A stretch of DNA of 64,000 bases from JABGQS01 sp963674545 (GTDB lineage Bacteria > Bacillota > Clostridia > Christensenellales > SZUA-584). The stretch is taken from positions 2,728,001 to 2,792,000 of the forward strand of contig CAXXFB010000001.1 of the NCBI GenBank assembly GCA_963674545.2, read 5' to 3'. The translations under genes and the position numbers were made by a program. Of this stretch, positions 35,665 to 44,524 are shown piece by piece. Position 1 is the first letter of the stretch. Every line of letters begins with the position of its first letter. Under the pieces are notes generated by a model. It saw only the letters and a program-made list of their open reading frames with translations, had not been told where the DNA came from and ran no database searches.

Positions 35665-36312
35665 ATGGCTATGCATTTCGACTATGGAGAAAAAGAGATA
35701 GGTTATCTGAAACAGAAAGACAGCGCACTTGAGCAGGCCATAGAAAAAATCGGCTTTGTTGAAGTCGGCATAGATCCGGATATATTCTCTGCGACGACTA
35801 ACAGCATAATAGGACAGCAGCTTAGCATGGCGGCGCAGACGACCATATGGAACCGTCTTAAAGACAAGGTTGGCGCTGTTACTGTTGAAAGCGTGCTGGC
35901 ACTGCCGCTGGAGGAGCTAAAGAGTATAGGCATATCCTATAAAAAGGCGAAGTATATACTTGGTTTCGCAGAGCAGATTAATTCGGGCAGTTTCAGCACA
36001 GCGGCACTTGCATCAATGTCTGACGATCAGGTCATTGAAATGCTTTCGTCTGTAAAGGGCATAGGGGTCTGGACAGCAGAAATGCTGCTTATATTCAGTC
36101 TTGGACGAAAAGATGTGCTAAGCTTCGGAGACCTTGCAATTCACAGAGGCCTGCGGATGCTATATCACCACAGGAATATAGATAGAAAGCTCTTTGAAAA
36201 ATACCGTCGGCGTTATTCCCCGTATGGCAGCATTGCCAGCCTATACCTCTGGGAGATAGCCCAGGGTGCGATACCGGGCATGAAGGATTATGCCCCGAGA
36301 AACAAGAGGTGA
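35665..36312 (+). CDS. DNA-3-methyladenine glycosylase II (AlkA-type)
   Basis: A base-excision repair glycosylase removing alkylated purines. It is a 215-residue HhH-GPD protein: FSATTNSIIGQQLSMAAQ (about 42-59), the helix-hairpin-helix VKGIGVWTAEMLLIF and the catalytic Asp156 in SFGDLAIHRGL. It lacks the N-terminal TBP-like domain of E. coli AlkA, as in many short bacterial homologs. Two ATGs are close (35665 and 35671). Only six bases separate it from ogt, so the two form an alkylation-repair operon. Confidence 0.92.
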   Translation: MAMHFDYGEKEIGYLKQKDSALEQAIEKIGFVEVGIDPDIFSATTNSIIGQQLSMAAQTTIWNRLKDKVGAVTVESVLALPLEELKSIGISYKKAKYILGFAEQINSGSFSTAALASMSDDQVIEMLSSVKGIGVWTAEMLLIFSLGRKDVLSFGDLAIHRGLRMLYHHRNIDRKLFEKYRRRYSPYGSIASLYLWEIAQGAIPGMKDYAPRNKR

Positions 36313-36318
36313 CTATAA

Positions 36319-36789
36319 ATGAAAGAGAAATTTGCGGTCTATCCGTCTCGTCTGGGAGACATTAAAATAACGTATACAGACAGCGCGATAATCGGTATAG
36401 AAGTCGGCGCTTCGTGTTACGACAGTAGTAAATCAGAACCAAGTGCTCTGAGCGAGAGTGCCATAGAGCAGCTAAATGAATATTTTACCGGAAAACGTAA
36501 AGAATTTGACCTGCCGCTAGCTCCTTCCGGCACGCTGTTTCAGCAAAAGGTATGGGCTCAGCTTCAGAAAATTCCGTATGGGCAGACGAGGAGCTATAAA
36601 GATATAGCTCTGGCAGTCGGCAGCCCAAAAGGTTTTCGTGCGGTAGGTATGGCGAACAACAAAAACCCGATAGCGATAGTCATACCCTGTCACCGTGTCA
36701 TTGGGGCAGATGGCAGTCTCGTCGGCTATGGCGGCGGACTTGCAATGAAACAGAGTCTTCTCGATTTAGAGGAGAAGTACGGTAAATAG
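36319..36789 (+). CDS. ogt: Methylated-DNA-protein-cysteine methyltransferase
   Basis: A suicide repair enzyme transferring the O6-alkyl group of guanine to its own Cys. The 156-residue protein has the acceptor Cys124 in IPCHRVIG, the helix-turn-helix segment FRAVGMANNKNP, and the GYGGGLAMKQSLLDLE end. The ribosome binding site (GAGGTG) overlaps the end of the AlkA-type gene, so translation is coupled. Confidence 0.95.
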   Translation: MKEKFAVYPSRLGDIKITYTDSAIIGIEVGASCYDSSKSEPSALSESAIEQLNEYFTGKRKEFDLPLAPSGTLFQQKVWAQLQKIPYGQTRSYKDIALAVGSPKGFRAVGMANNKNPIAIVIPCHRVIGADGSLVGYGGGLAMKQSLLDLEEKYGK

Positions 36790-36822
36790 CAATGACTCGA
36801 AGAGCAGATATGAGGAGATATA

Positions 36823-37449
36823 ATGAAGACGATAGATATTAATACATGGCCAAGAGCAGATCACTATCATTTCTTTAGGCGAATGGATTATCCGCATTAT
36901 AATATATGTGCGAACATAGACATAGCGAACTTTCTGGCAAAGACCAGAGAAAAGAATTTGCCCTTCTATAATTCGATGATATTTGCTGTAATGAGTGTGC
37001 TCAACACAATGGATGAGTTTAAATACCGAATAAGGGGTGAGGGCGTCGTGCTTCACGATACTGTTCATCCGGCTTTTTCAGACATGCCGAAAGACTCGGA
37101 TAACTTTAAGATGGTATACACACAGATGAGCGGAAGCATTGAAGACTTCACCAAAGCAGCAAAACAAAAATCTCAGAGCCAGACGGCAAGCTTCGTAAAG
37201 GAAGAACTGGAGGGGAGAGACGATCTTGTATATATAACATCAATTCCCTGGATCTCTTTCACAAACGTTTCTCACACCATTTCTTTTAATAAAGACGATT
37301 CTGTCCCGAGGCTCGCATGGGGCAAATACTTCAGCAACGGCGAAAAAACACTAATGCCGTTCTCTGTACAGGCGCACCATTCTTTCGTTGATGGTATACA
37401 TATGGGCAGGTTGTTTGAGGCTTTGCAGGAATACCTTTATGACTTTTAA
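36823..37449 (+). CDS. Chloramphenicol acetyltransferase-like acyltransferase
   Basis: A 208-residue protein of the CAT family, normally a trimer that transfers acetyl from acetyl-CoA. The active-site motif HHSFVDGIH (His186 catalytic, Asp190 structural) and the N-terminal WPRADHYHFFRRMDYPHYN are intact. Many chromosomal clostridial homologs are acyltransferases of unknown substrate, so a resistance role is not claimed. AGGAG precedes ATG 36823. It may be the third gene of the alkA-type/ogt transcript. Confidence 0.9.
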   Translation: MKTIDINTWPRADHYHFFRRMDYPHYNICANIDIANFLAKTREKNLPFYNSMIFAVMSVLNTMDEFKYRIRGEGVVLHDTVHPAFSDMPKDSDNFKMVYTQMSGSIEDFTKAAKQKSQSQTASFVKEELEGRDDLVYITSIPWISFTNVSHTISFNKDDSVPRLAWGKYFSNGEKTLMPFSVQAHHSFVDGIHMGRLFEALQEYLYDF

Positions 37450-37544
37450 CAATCAGCTTTTAAAATTATTTAACGGTTGGACGTGTTAGGATATTCTGTG
37501 GTATTATTATACGAAATTGTGATTAAATTCAATCCGAGGTAAAA

Positions 37545-38693
37545 ATGAAGAGTTTAAGTGACAATTCAATAATTGATGAGATAAAAAAGGAATATAACAG
37601 GATAGACAATAGGTGGATGAAAATTCACTTTTATAGTTTTGTTGCTCTTGTGCTTGCAGGGTTCGTTGCTGAGGCTATTATAGCAGTTTTATGGTATGAT
37701 TCAGGCGATGTTTTAATTCCTACCACTGTTTATTTAGTTAAATACATACTTTCTCCGGTCGCAGCCAATCTTCTGCTTATAATAATAGGAACAGTCGTAA
37801 TGTACATGCCCGGTATTAAAAGAAAAGTTAAAGCCTATGTAATTTCGATTCTTTATGTCGGAACCTGCTTAGTATTCTATACTGCGCACAGCATATTTTA
37901 TTCACTTTATATCATCTTCACTGTTCCTATTCTTCTTACAGTTATCTACAATGATTATCTGCTTACGTCATTTACGGCGGTAGCGAGTATAGTTTCCAAG
38001 ACTGTTTCAGAGTTGTTCATAGTTTGGGATCCAGACAAAATAAACCCGGCATCAAGCGAAATAGGTATAGTGAACTTGTGTATATCAACCTTTATACTGA
38101 TTCTTTTCTATTTCTTATGTATTGTAGTAATCAGTTTTGAGAGAAAGAAGAATGAAGCAAGTATTCAAAAGGAGATCGAGCATTATCAAACTCGTCAGAA
38201 ACTGAAGATCGATGAACTTACCGGAATATACAACAGGACTGCCCTTAGAAAAGCGTTTCAAAATATGGCGGAAGACAAGACTGGATGTGAATATTATTTT
38301 GCTATGATGGACATAGACAATTTTAAAGCGCTCAATGATACTTTCGGTCATACACAAGGTGACCATTGTCTGAAGGAGTTTGCGAACATACTTAAAAAAT
38401 GCTGTGAGAACAATTCAACACCGTTTCGTTTCGGAGGCGATGAATTCTGTATTTTATTTGTTGGTGAGACAAAACAGAGCATCACTGATATATGTAAACA
38501 AATACGAGAACACCTTAAAGAAAGCCCTACCAGCCAGAAAAACATGGTTATGTCCGCAAGCATCGGAGTAGCCAAATATGAACCCCAAATGACACTGACA
38601 CAGCTTATCAAGAACACAGATTCGATGATGTATCTTGCAAAAAACTGCTGTGGCAATATCTGTTTCTATGGCGATGATGATTGCTGTAAATAA
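37545..38693 (+). CDS. Membrane diguanylate cyclase (GGDEF)
   Basis: A 382-residue protein with six likely N-terminal membrane helices (about 25-195), a short coiled linker and a C-terminal GGDEF domain that makes c-di-GMP. The motif is FRFGGDEFCILF (GGDEF 297-301), and DELTGIYNRTAL marks the domain start. The RxxD product-inhibition site is absent. No sensor domain other than the membrane part is visible. GAGGTAAAA precedes ATG 37545. It may supply the signal read by the c-di-GMP-II riboswitch at 49.2 kb, an inference. Confidence 0.95.
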   Translation: MKSLSDNSIIDEIKKEYNRIDNRWMKIHFYSFVALVLAGFVAEAIIAVLWYDSGDVLIPTTVYLVKYILSPVAANLLLIIIGTVVMYMPGIKRKVKAYVISILYVGTCLVFYTAHSIFYSLYIIFTVPILLTVIYNDYLLTSFTAVASIVSKTVSELFIVWDPDKINPASSEIGIVNLCISTFILILFYFLCIVVISFERKKNEASIQKEIEHYQTRQKLKIDELTGIYNRTALRKAFQNMAEDKTGCEYYFAMMDIDNFKALNDTFGHTQGDHCLKEFANILKKCCENNSTPFRFGGDEFCILFVGETKQSITDICKQIREHLKESPTSQKNMVMSASIGVAKYEPQMTLTQLIKNTDSMMYLAKNCCGNICFYGDDDCCK

Positions 38694-38737
38694 CAAGCCT
38701 TAATACCATATAAAATTTAAGATAGGACAGGCATAGG

Positions 38738-39832
38738 ATGATAAACATAATAGGTTATGCGCAGAAAAATTTAAGCACTATGGAGCATAGACCGTTTGGA
38801 CCGATAGACAGCCTGATACTCTCAAAGCTGTGTTATATCCGCTTTGATGGTGTGGTTCCGGATGTAAAAAAACGCTCTGCCAGTGTCAGGATAGGCGAAA
38901 TACTCAAAGCTGAAATGTTTGATTCAATGTTTAAGTATATGAACGAAACACAGGATGAGCGTGATTTTCTTTACGCGCTTGCAGCAAGCCCGAGATACCG
39001 GAACATAAAAATAAATTTCTATGCCGATAAAAACGATAAAGAGGTTGAAAAGCAATTTTCTGCCGTAACGTTCTTTCTTGAAGATAAAACAGCATACATT
39101 GCTTTTCGAGGCACAGATACGACAATAGTCGGATGGAAGGAAGATTTCAACATGGCATTCGTCAGCCCTGTTCCTTCCCAGGAAGAGAGTGTAAGATACA
39201 TAGAGGCAGCCGCAAAGCATATACCCAGGCGTATAAAGCTGAGGGTGGGCGGTCATTCCAAAGGGGGTAACCTTGCTGTCTATTCCTCTGTATACTGCAA
39301 GTCTTCCGTGCAAAAACGTATCATAAACGTGTTTAACCATGACGGCCCCGGTTTTAAAAACGGAATATTTGATTTGCCGGAGTTTCTAAATATAAAAGAG
39401 CGTATACATACGACTATTCCCGAGGCTTCACTGGTCGGAATGCTGCTCCAGCACCATGACAGCTATAAAGTCGTAAAGAGCAGCCGACGTGGAATAATGC
39501 AGCACGATCCTTTTTCCTGGGAGGTTAAGGACGACGATTTTATTTATGCTGAAAACGTAAAGAGCAGCGCTCTTGCACGTAATAAAGCGCTTAACGAGTG
39601 GCTTGCTACTCTTGAAGACGACAAGCGCAGGCTTATTGTAAGCGTGCTGTTCGGAGTGCTGGAGAAAACAGATGCATCAACTTTCCAGGAGCTTTCAGAG
39701 AACTGGGTAAAGAACGCTTCAGTAATGATTGCGGCAGTCAAAGACCTTGACCCCGATTCGAAAAAGTTTATCTCAAAAACCATAGCTGAACTTGCAAAGA
39801 TATCTGTAAGGAATGTGTTTTCAAAAGAATGA
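38738..39832 (+). CDS. Mbeg1-like (DUF2974) alpha/beta hydrolase
   Basis: A 364-residue cytosolic alpha/beta-hydrolase of the DUF2974/Mbeg1-like group. The nucleophile elbow GHSKGGNLA (Ser174) and the upstream FRGTDTTIVGWKEDF (lipase-like strand) are intact. A downstream FNHDGPGFK segment and a His in QHHDSYK could complete the catalytic set. Proteins of this group are common in Clostridia and lack a proven substrate. A weak AGGACAGG-type ribosome binding site precedes ATG 38738. Confidence 0.85.
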   Translation: MINIIGYAQKNLSTMEHRPFGPIDSLILSKLCYIRFDGVVPDVKKRSASVRIGEILKAEMFDSMFKYMNETQDERDFLYALAASPRYRNIKINFYADKNDKEVEKQFSAVTFFLEDKTAYIAFRGTDTTIVGWKEDFNMAFVSPVPSQEESVRYIEAAAKHIPRRIKLRVGGHSKGGNLAVYSSVYCKSSVQKRIINVFNHDGPGFKNGIFDLPEFLNIKERIHTTIPEASLVGMLLQHHDSYKVVKSSRRGIMQHDPFSWEVKDDDFIYAENVKSSALARNKALNEWLATLEDDKRRLIVSVLFGVLEKTDASTFQELSENWVKNASVMIAAVKDLDPDSKKFISKTIAELAKISVRNVFSKE

Positions 39833-39978
39833 TACTTTATTAGCTAGAAGGTGCATCTTAGTAAGAAAGAACTTTTAAACTATCCTAATACATATCACTA
39901 ATAAAATTAACTAGTTCTTTGCCAACACCTGTTTTTCTAACGTATGCAGCTGTTTTAAAAACGAAGTGTGTAATTCCG

Positions 39979-39987
39979 TGATATAAT
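39979..39987 (+). promoter_or_regulatory. Extended -10 promoter of the second MFS gene
   Basis: TGATATAAT with TATAAT at 39982-39987, in the same CGTGATATAATC context as the promoter at 33299. Confidence 0.55.
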
Positions 39988-40016
39988 CATCAGATACTTT
40001 TAGTATGAGGTGAATA

Positions 40017-41192
40017 ATGAAACAGCAAAACAGGCAGTTCTTTGTTTTTCCTCCGATAATGGTGATGTCGGTATACTTTACTGCACTTGGCTTTCTTGTG
40101 CCGAGGATACAGGAAAAATTCCTGTTGTCTTCAGCTCAGGTTGGGCTTTTCTCGACGATGCAGTCAATAGGCACATTTGCAGCTCTGCTGACATGTTTTT
40201 TGATAGTTTCCGCTATGAATAAAACGAGGGTGTTTCTGGTAACAGGAGTGCTTTTTGCGGCCTGTCTGTTTCTTCTTGTCTTCAATCAGTTTGTAATACT
40301 TATGTATGTGCTATTCATATTGATAGGTCTCTTCACAGGTGTTTCAAGTACGCTATCGAATTCTCTCCTTGTGGACAGCGGCATAAAGAACGCAGGGTAC
40401 TATATAGGTATACTTCACGGCGTATGGGCGGGCACTGCGGCGCTAGGCCCCTTTTTCGTGCTCATATTCAGCGATGACTATAAAACGTCGCTGCTTTGGC
40501 TGGGATTTTTGGCAGTCGGCTCTTTGGTGATCTATGCTATTGGGCTTAAAGACAGGCTTAAGATGCCCGTTTGGGAAGACAAAAGAAAGATAGGCTCGCC
40601 AAAGAAGCTCTTCAGAACATTCTTCTACAAGGGTATGCCTGTGCTGCTTGTGATAGGCTTTCTTACTACCATAATAAGGAGCGGCTTCACTTTTTTCTTA
40701 AGAAGCTATATCGAATACCTTGGCAAACAATCTATATTCGGTGCATATATAATCGGTGTTTTCTTCATAGGAATGTTCATCGGGCGGATGGCATATGGTA
40801 AATTATCGCACAGGCTTTCCGCAAACAAAGTTCTTCTGGTAACCAACGTAGTTGCTCTGCTTGCATTTGCAGCAATGGTGCTGATAGACAACATGATACT
40901 TTTTATAATACTTATGAGCATAGGGGCCTTGTGTATTTCCACAAACATACCTATAATGATAACGAAATCGTACGAAATAATCCCGAACGATTCAACAGGA
41001 GCAACATCGTTTTTCTTTATTAGCGTTGTTACAGGTTCGCTGATAGGGCCGCCTATAATAGGCTGGCTTGGGGACGTAACGAACATGAGGATAGCGATGC
41101 TGTGCTGTATAAGCGTGCTTCTGCCGATAATTGTAATAGGCTGGAACATGCTGAAGTCGGAAAGACATGCATCCCGGGCGCTTGAAGAATAA
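40017..41192 (+). CDS. MFS transporter, paralog 2
   Basis: A 391-residue, 12-helix major facilitator starting FVFPPIMVMSVYFTALGFLVP, clearly related to the proteins at 33349 and 41212. The inter-helix loop KDRLKMPVWEDKRKIGSPKKL matches the equivalent loop of the others. The substrate is unknown. It lies 19 bases before paralog 3, so the two are cotranscribed. GAGGTGAAT precedes ATG 40017. Confidence 0.85.
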   Translation: MKQQNRQFFVFPPIMVMSVYFTALGFLVPRIQEKFLLSSAQVGLFSTMQSIGTFAALLTCFLIVSAMNKTRVFLVTGVLFAACLFLLVFNQFVILMYVLFILIGLFTGVSSTLSNSLLVDSGIKNAGYYIGILHGVWAGTAALGPFFVLIFSDDYKTSLLWLGFLAVGSLVIYAIGLKDRLKMPVWEDKRKIGSPKKLFRTFFYKGMPVLLVIGFLTTIIRSGFTFFLRSYIEYLGKQSIFGAYIIGVFFIGMFIGRMAYGKLSHRLSANKVLLVTNVVALLAFAAMVLIDNMILFIILMSIGALCISTNIPIMITKSYEIIPNDSTGATSFFFISVVTGSLIGPPIIGWLGDVTNMRIAMLCCISVLLPIIVIGWNMLKSERHASRALEE

Positions 41193-41211
41193 AGACTTTT
41201 AGAGGTTAACG

Positions 41212-42375
41212 ATGCTTAAAAACAATAAACAGCTGCTTGTCTATCCGCCGATGATGGCGCTTGCATTCTATTCGACACTCCTTGGGTTCATGGTTCCGCA
41301 GTTAAGAGATAAATTCGGGCTAAGCCTTACTCAGATAGGTTCATTTTCTACGCTGCAGGGAGTTGGCATGGCTCTTTCGCTGGTGCTTTGTTTCTGCATA
41401 TTCTCGGCGTTCAATTCGATCAAGATTTCAAGTCTTTCTATGATATTGTTTTCGATTATGATGATACTGTTTGGGTTAAACACATACATCGCTGTATTCT
41501 ATATGCTGTTCTTTTTGATAGGGCTGACTCAAAACACAATAGATACATTGTCGAATACAGTTATCCGTGAAACTTCAAAGCGCAATATAAGTCTTTGGCT
41601 GGGGTTGGTACACAGCCTGTGGGCGCTTGCAGGGGCCGCAGGGCCTTTCCTTGCGATTGCGGTCGGCGGCGGTTACAGACAGGCGTTCGTCTGGCTGGGT
41701 GTTTTCATGGCGGCTGCTACGCTGCTATTCGTTACAGGCCTATGGCAGCAGGTGAAGCTGCCTATGCTGCAGAATAAGCACAACTTCGGCGGGATGCTCA
41801 AGCTCTTGCGCATGTTCAAGATAAAAGGCATACTTTCGCTTGTTATATTAAATGTTTTTAGCTGCTTTGTGCAGAATACATATATAATTTTTATTGCGGA
41901 TTATATGAAGAGCGAGTACAGCTTTTGGCTGGGTGGCGCAATAGCTCTCTCTTCGCTGTTCATGGGACTGTTGACAGGGCGCACGCTGTTCTCGCTTCTT
42001 GCAGATAAAATACCTGTTATGAGAATAATGGCTATATCCAATGGTATTGCTATGCTATGCTTTACAGGCGTGTTTTTAACAAACAGCGTAGCAATAACAG
42101 CCGTGCTCATCGGCCTTGGCAGCACGTTCACAGCGATGAACTTTCCGGCGCTGGTACTGGAATCGCACAAGCTCATTCCAAATGATACCGCATCCGCTTC
42201 TTCGCTGATATACATAGGGCTTGTAATTGCAATACTGTTTGCTCCGCCGCTAATCGGTTTTATAGGCGATGCTATAGGCCTGAGGCTGGCGCTGCTGATA
42301 ACTGCAGCCGGACTTATTCCGGTGGTTGCGGTTGCCGGTGCGTCTGTAAAGCGCTTTGATGGGCAAAAAGCATAG
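41212..42375 (+). CDS. MFS transporter, paralog 3
   Basis: A 387-residue, 12-helix major facilitator, starting LLVYPPMMALAFYSTLLGFMVPQL. Tandem duplication with the 40017 gene is the simplest origin. Conserved family features include the LGLVHSLWALAGAAGPFL helix, matching LHALWAIVGVIGPFF in paralog 1. The substrate is unknown. AGAGGTTAACG precedes ATG 41212. The next gene, rplM, has its own promoter. Confidence 0.85.
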   Translation: MLKNNKQLLVYPPMMALAFYSTLLGFMVPQLRDKFGLSLTQIGSFSTLQGVGMALSLVLCFCIFSAFNSIKISSLSMILFSIMMILFGLNTYIAVFYMLFFLIGLTQNTIDTLSNTVIRETSKRNISLWLGLVHSLWALAGAAGPFLAIAVGGGYRQAFVWLGVFMAAATLLFVTGLWQQVKLPMLQNKHNFGGMLKLLRMFKIKGILSLVILNVFSCFVQNTYIIFIADYMKSEYSFWLGGAIALSSLFMGLLTGRTLFSLLADKIPVMRIMAISNGIAMLCFTGVFLTNSVAITAVLIGLGSTFTAMNFPALVLESHKLIPNDTASASSLIYIGLVIAILFAPPLIGFIGDAIGLRLALLITAAGLIPVVAVAGASVKRFDGQKA

Positions 42376-42414
42376 CTGCACACTGCAATTATCCAATAAA
42401 TTCGCTTAAATATC

Positions 42415-42443
42415 TTGACACAGAGCTCTGCAATGTATAGAAT
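42415..42443 (+). promoter_or_regulatory. Sigma-A promoter of rplM-rpsI
   Basis: Perfect TTGACA (42415-42420), 17-base spacer and TAGAAT (42438-42443). Confidence 0.85.
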
Positions 42444-42454
42444 GTACCTTGCGC

Positions 42455-42500
42455 CTTTATTGTTCACTAGCCCCGAATAATTTGGGCACAACTAACAAAT
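42455..42500 (+). promoter_or_regulatory. Candidate L13 leader hairpin
   Basis: TTGTT (42460-42464) pairs with AACAA (42494-42498) and GCCC with GGGC inside, leaving an asymmetric internal loop. Its position between the promoter and rplM fits the L13 autoregulatory leader known in Bacillota. No alignment was possible. Confidence 0.5.
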
Positions 42501-42527
42501 CAGAATAAACAAGGAGAGGACAGCCTT

Positions 42528-42974
42528 ATGAAATCATATATGGCAAAGCCCGGCTCCGTAGATCGCAAATGGTATATTGTAGATGCCGACGGAATGGTTT
42601 TCGGCAGACTCGCAAGCCAGGTCGCAGCGATTCTTCGTGGAAAGAATAAGCCGGAGTTTACGCCGCACGTAGATACAGGTGATTATGTTATAATCATAAA
42701 TGCGGAAAAAGCAGTATTTACAGGCAAAAAACTGGATCAGAAACTATACAGAAGCCATTCAGGCTATGTAGGAAGCATGAAAGAGACTAAGTATGGAAGA
42801 ATGATGGAAACAAAACCAGAGTTCTTGATGTACGAAGCAGTCCGCCGTATGCTGCCAAAGAACAAGATAGGCAAACAGATGCTCAAAAAGCTTCGGGTAT
42901 ACAAAGGTACAGAGCACGATAACGAGGCTCAGAAGCCGATTGCTTTAGAACTCGAAGGCAAAAGGAGGGCTTAG
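42528..42974 (+). CDS. rplM: 50S ribosomal protein L13
   Basis: An early-assembly protein of the large subunit. The 148-residue product has the L13 patterns WYIVDADGMVFGRLASQVA, NAEKAVFTGKKLDQKLYRSHSGY and RMLPKNKIGKQMLKKLRVYKG. AAGGAGAGG lies at 42511-42519. It precedes rpsI by three bases, the universal rplM-rpsI pair. Confidence 0.98.
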   Translation: MKSYMAKPGSVDRKWYIVDADGMVFGRLASQVAAILRGKNKPEFTPHVDTGDYVIIINAEKAVFTGKKLDQKLYRSHSGYVGSMKETKYGRMMETKPEFLMYEAVRRMLPKNKIGKQMLKKLRVYKGTEHDNEAQKPIALELEGKRRA

Positions 42975-42977
42975 GAA

Positions 42978-43370
42978 ATGGCAAACGTACAATTTTTAGG
43001 TACCGGCAGAAGAAAGAGCTCTGTTGCAAGAGTTATCCTGACTTCAGGCGACGGTAAATTTACAGTTAATAACAGAACCCTTGACGAATTCTTTGGGTTT
43101 GAAACGCTTCGTATGGAAGCTATGGCGCCGCTGGTTCTTTCAGAGAGAGCCGGAAAATACGACATCAGCGTCAACGTAAAGGGCGGCGGTTACACAGGCC
43201 AGGCGGGTGCTATCCGTCACGGCGTGTCTCGTGCGCTTATAGAGGCAGAGCCGGAGCTGCGGCCGCTGCTTAAGAAAGCTGGGTTCCTGACAAGGGATTC
43301 ACGTATGAAAGAGAGAAAGAAGTACGGTCTCAAATCTGCAAGGCGTGCTCCTCAGTTCTCAAAGAGATAA
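42978..43370 (+). CDS. rpsI: 30S ribosomal protein S9
   Basis: A small-subunit protein whose C-terminal tail reaches the P-site tRNA. The 130-residue product has GTGRRKSSVARVILTSGDG, the GGGYTGQAGAIRHGVSRAL signature and the basic end ARRAPQFSKR, the final SKR being the tRNA-contacting tail. AGGAGG lies inside the end of rplM. Confidence 0.98.
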   Translation: MANVQFLGTGRRKSSVARVILTSGDGKFTVNNRTLDEFFGFETLRMEAMAPLVLSERAGKYDISVNVKGGGYTGQAGAIRHGVSRALIEAEPELRPLLKKAGFLTRDSRMKERKKYGLKSARRAPQFSKR

Positions 43371-43412
43371 TTACAAAACGATACATTACTGTATTCAATA
43401 ATTCAAAAATAT

Positions 43413-43446
43413 GAAGCGCTCAATAAAATGGGCGTTTTGTTTTTAA
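43413..43446 (+). terminator. Probable terminator of rplM-rpsI
   Basis: AAGCGCTC and GGGCGTTTTG pair with one G-T wobble across an AATAAAAT loop, followed by GTTTTTAA. Confidence 0.6.
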
Positions 43447-43556
43447 ATAAGGTCTTTTGTTTGAGAATTTTTAAAACGGTTTATATATTATTTGAGGTAT
43501 TATAATCTTGGCATAGTATAATTAAGTTTTAAATAAAGTAAAAGGAGAATGGAACA

Positions 43557-44483
43557 ATGATTATCAATAAAAAATTTGCAATAGCAATAATACTGATAAT
43601 AACGTTAAGCTTTTTCTTGACAGCATGTGTTCCAAAAACACAAGGGTCGTTATCAAATGATGAAGCAAATGATGAACCATCTGCAATTTCCTATAGCATG
43701 ATAACGATAGACATAAATCCAAGTATACAATTCACAGTACAAAACGGTATTGTAAGCGAAGTGAAAGCATTTAACGACGATGGAACAGAAATCCTTGAAG
43801 ATTATCCGGTAGAAGGTCTTATGGTCAAAGAAGCTATGAACATTATAATAACTTCTTTTGTAAATGAGAATTATATTACATATGACGAGAAAGCAACTAT
43901 TCTTGTTACGATTACCGGTAGCAGCGATGAGGATTTGGCTGAAACTATTAAAAAAGCGACTGAAGAGGTTCTTGAAGAGAAAGATCTAGAAGTTGAACTA
44001 ATAATGGCAAATGTAGACGAAGAAGCTTCAAACGAAGCCGTTTCGAGTGGTTATTCTGCAGGAAGATATATGTTGCTAAACTACATCGCCCAGCAAGAAG
44101 GAATTACTTTCCAAGAAACTGCTGCAGCTTACGGAGACATGAACATTAATGAGCTTTTAAGTCTTTTTGAAGATGCCGAGGATTATTTCGAAGACCAATT
44201 CAAGGATTTAGATGAAGAAGATGAAGAAGATGAAGAAGACTATGACGATGACGACGAAAATGATGACGACGAAGACTATACCAGCGATGACGACGAAGAT
44301 GATGATGACGATGAAAACTACAGTAGTGATGATGAAAACGACGATAATAAAGAGGATGACACAAGCGATGAAGACGACGATGATACCGGCGATGATGACG
44401 ACGAAGACGACGAAGACGACGCCGGCGATGATGACGACGATGATGCCAGTGATGATGACGACGAAGACGACGAAGACGATTAA
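43557..44483 (+). CDS. RsgI-like domain lipoprotein with Asp-rich tail
   Basis: A 308-residue predicted lipoprotein. The lipobox is LTAC (Cys 24), followed by a domain with ITIDINPSIQFTVQNGIVS and KAFNDDGTEIL, the hallmark of the middle domain of RsgI-type anti-sigma factors. The N-terminal sigma-binding domain and the membrane helix of RsgI are absent, so it is not itself an anti-sigma factor. The final 90 residues are almost all Asp and Glu, a possible calcium-binding tail. GGAGAATGG precedes ATG 43557. Confidence 0.75.
   Translation: MIINKKFAIAIILIITLSFFLTACVPKTQGSLSNDEANDEPSAISYSMITIDINPSIQFTVQNGIVSEVKAFNDDGTEILEDYPVEGLMVKEAMNIIITSFVNENYITYDEKATILVTITGSSDEDLAETIKKATEEVLEEKDLEVELIMANVDEEASNEAVSSGYSAGRYMLLNYIAQQEGITFQETAAAYGDMNINELLSLFEDAEDYFEDQFKDLDEEDEEDEEDYDDDDENDDDEDYTSDDDEDDDDDENYSSDDENDDNKEDDTSDEDDDDTGDDDDEDDEDDAGDDDDDDASDDDDEDDEDD
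44206..44480 (+). repeat. Low-complexity GAT/GAC/GAA trinucleotide-rich tract
   Basis: Imperfect GAT-GAC-GAA triplet runs encode the acidic tail of the RsgI-like lipoprotein. Frame-preserving expansion or contraction by slippage is likely. Confidence 0.8.
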
Positions 44484-44496
44484 TAGTAGTCAGTTT

Positions 44497-44524
44497 TAAG
44501 ACCTCCAATCGGAGGTCTTTTTTA
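44497..44524 (+). terminator. Rho-independent terminator of the RsgI-like gene
   Basis: AAGACCTCC, AATC loop, GGAGGTCTTTTTT. Confidence 0.9.
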
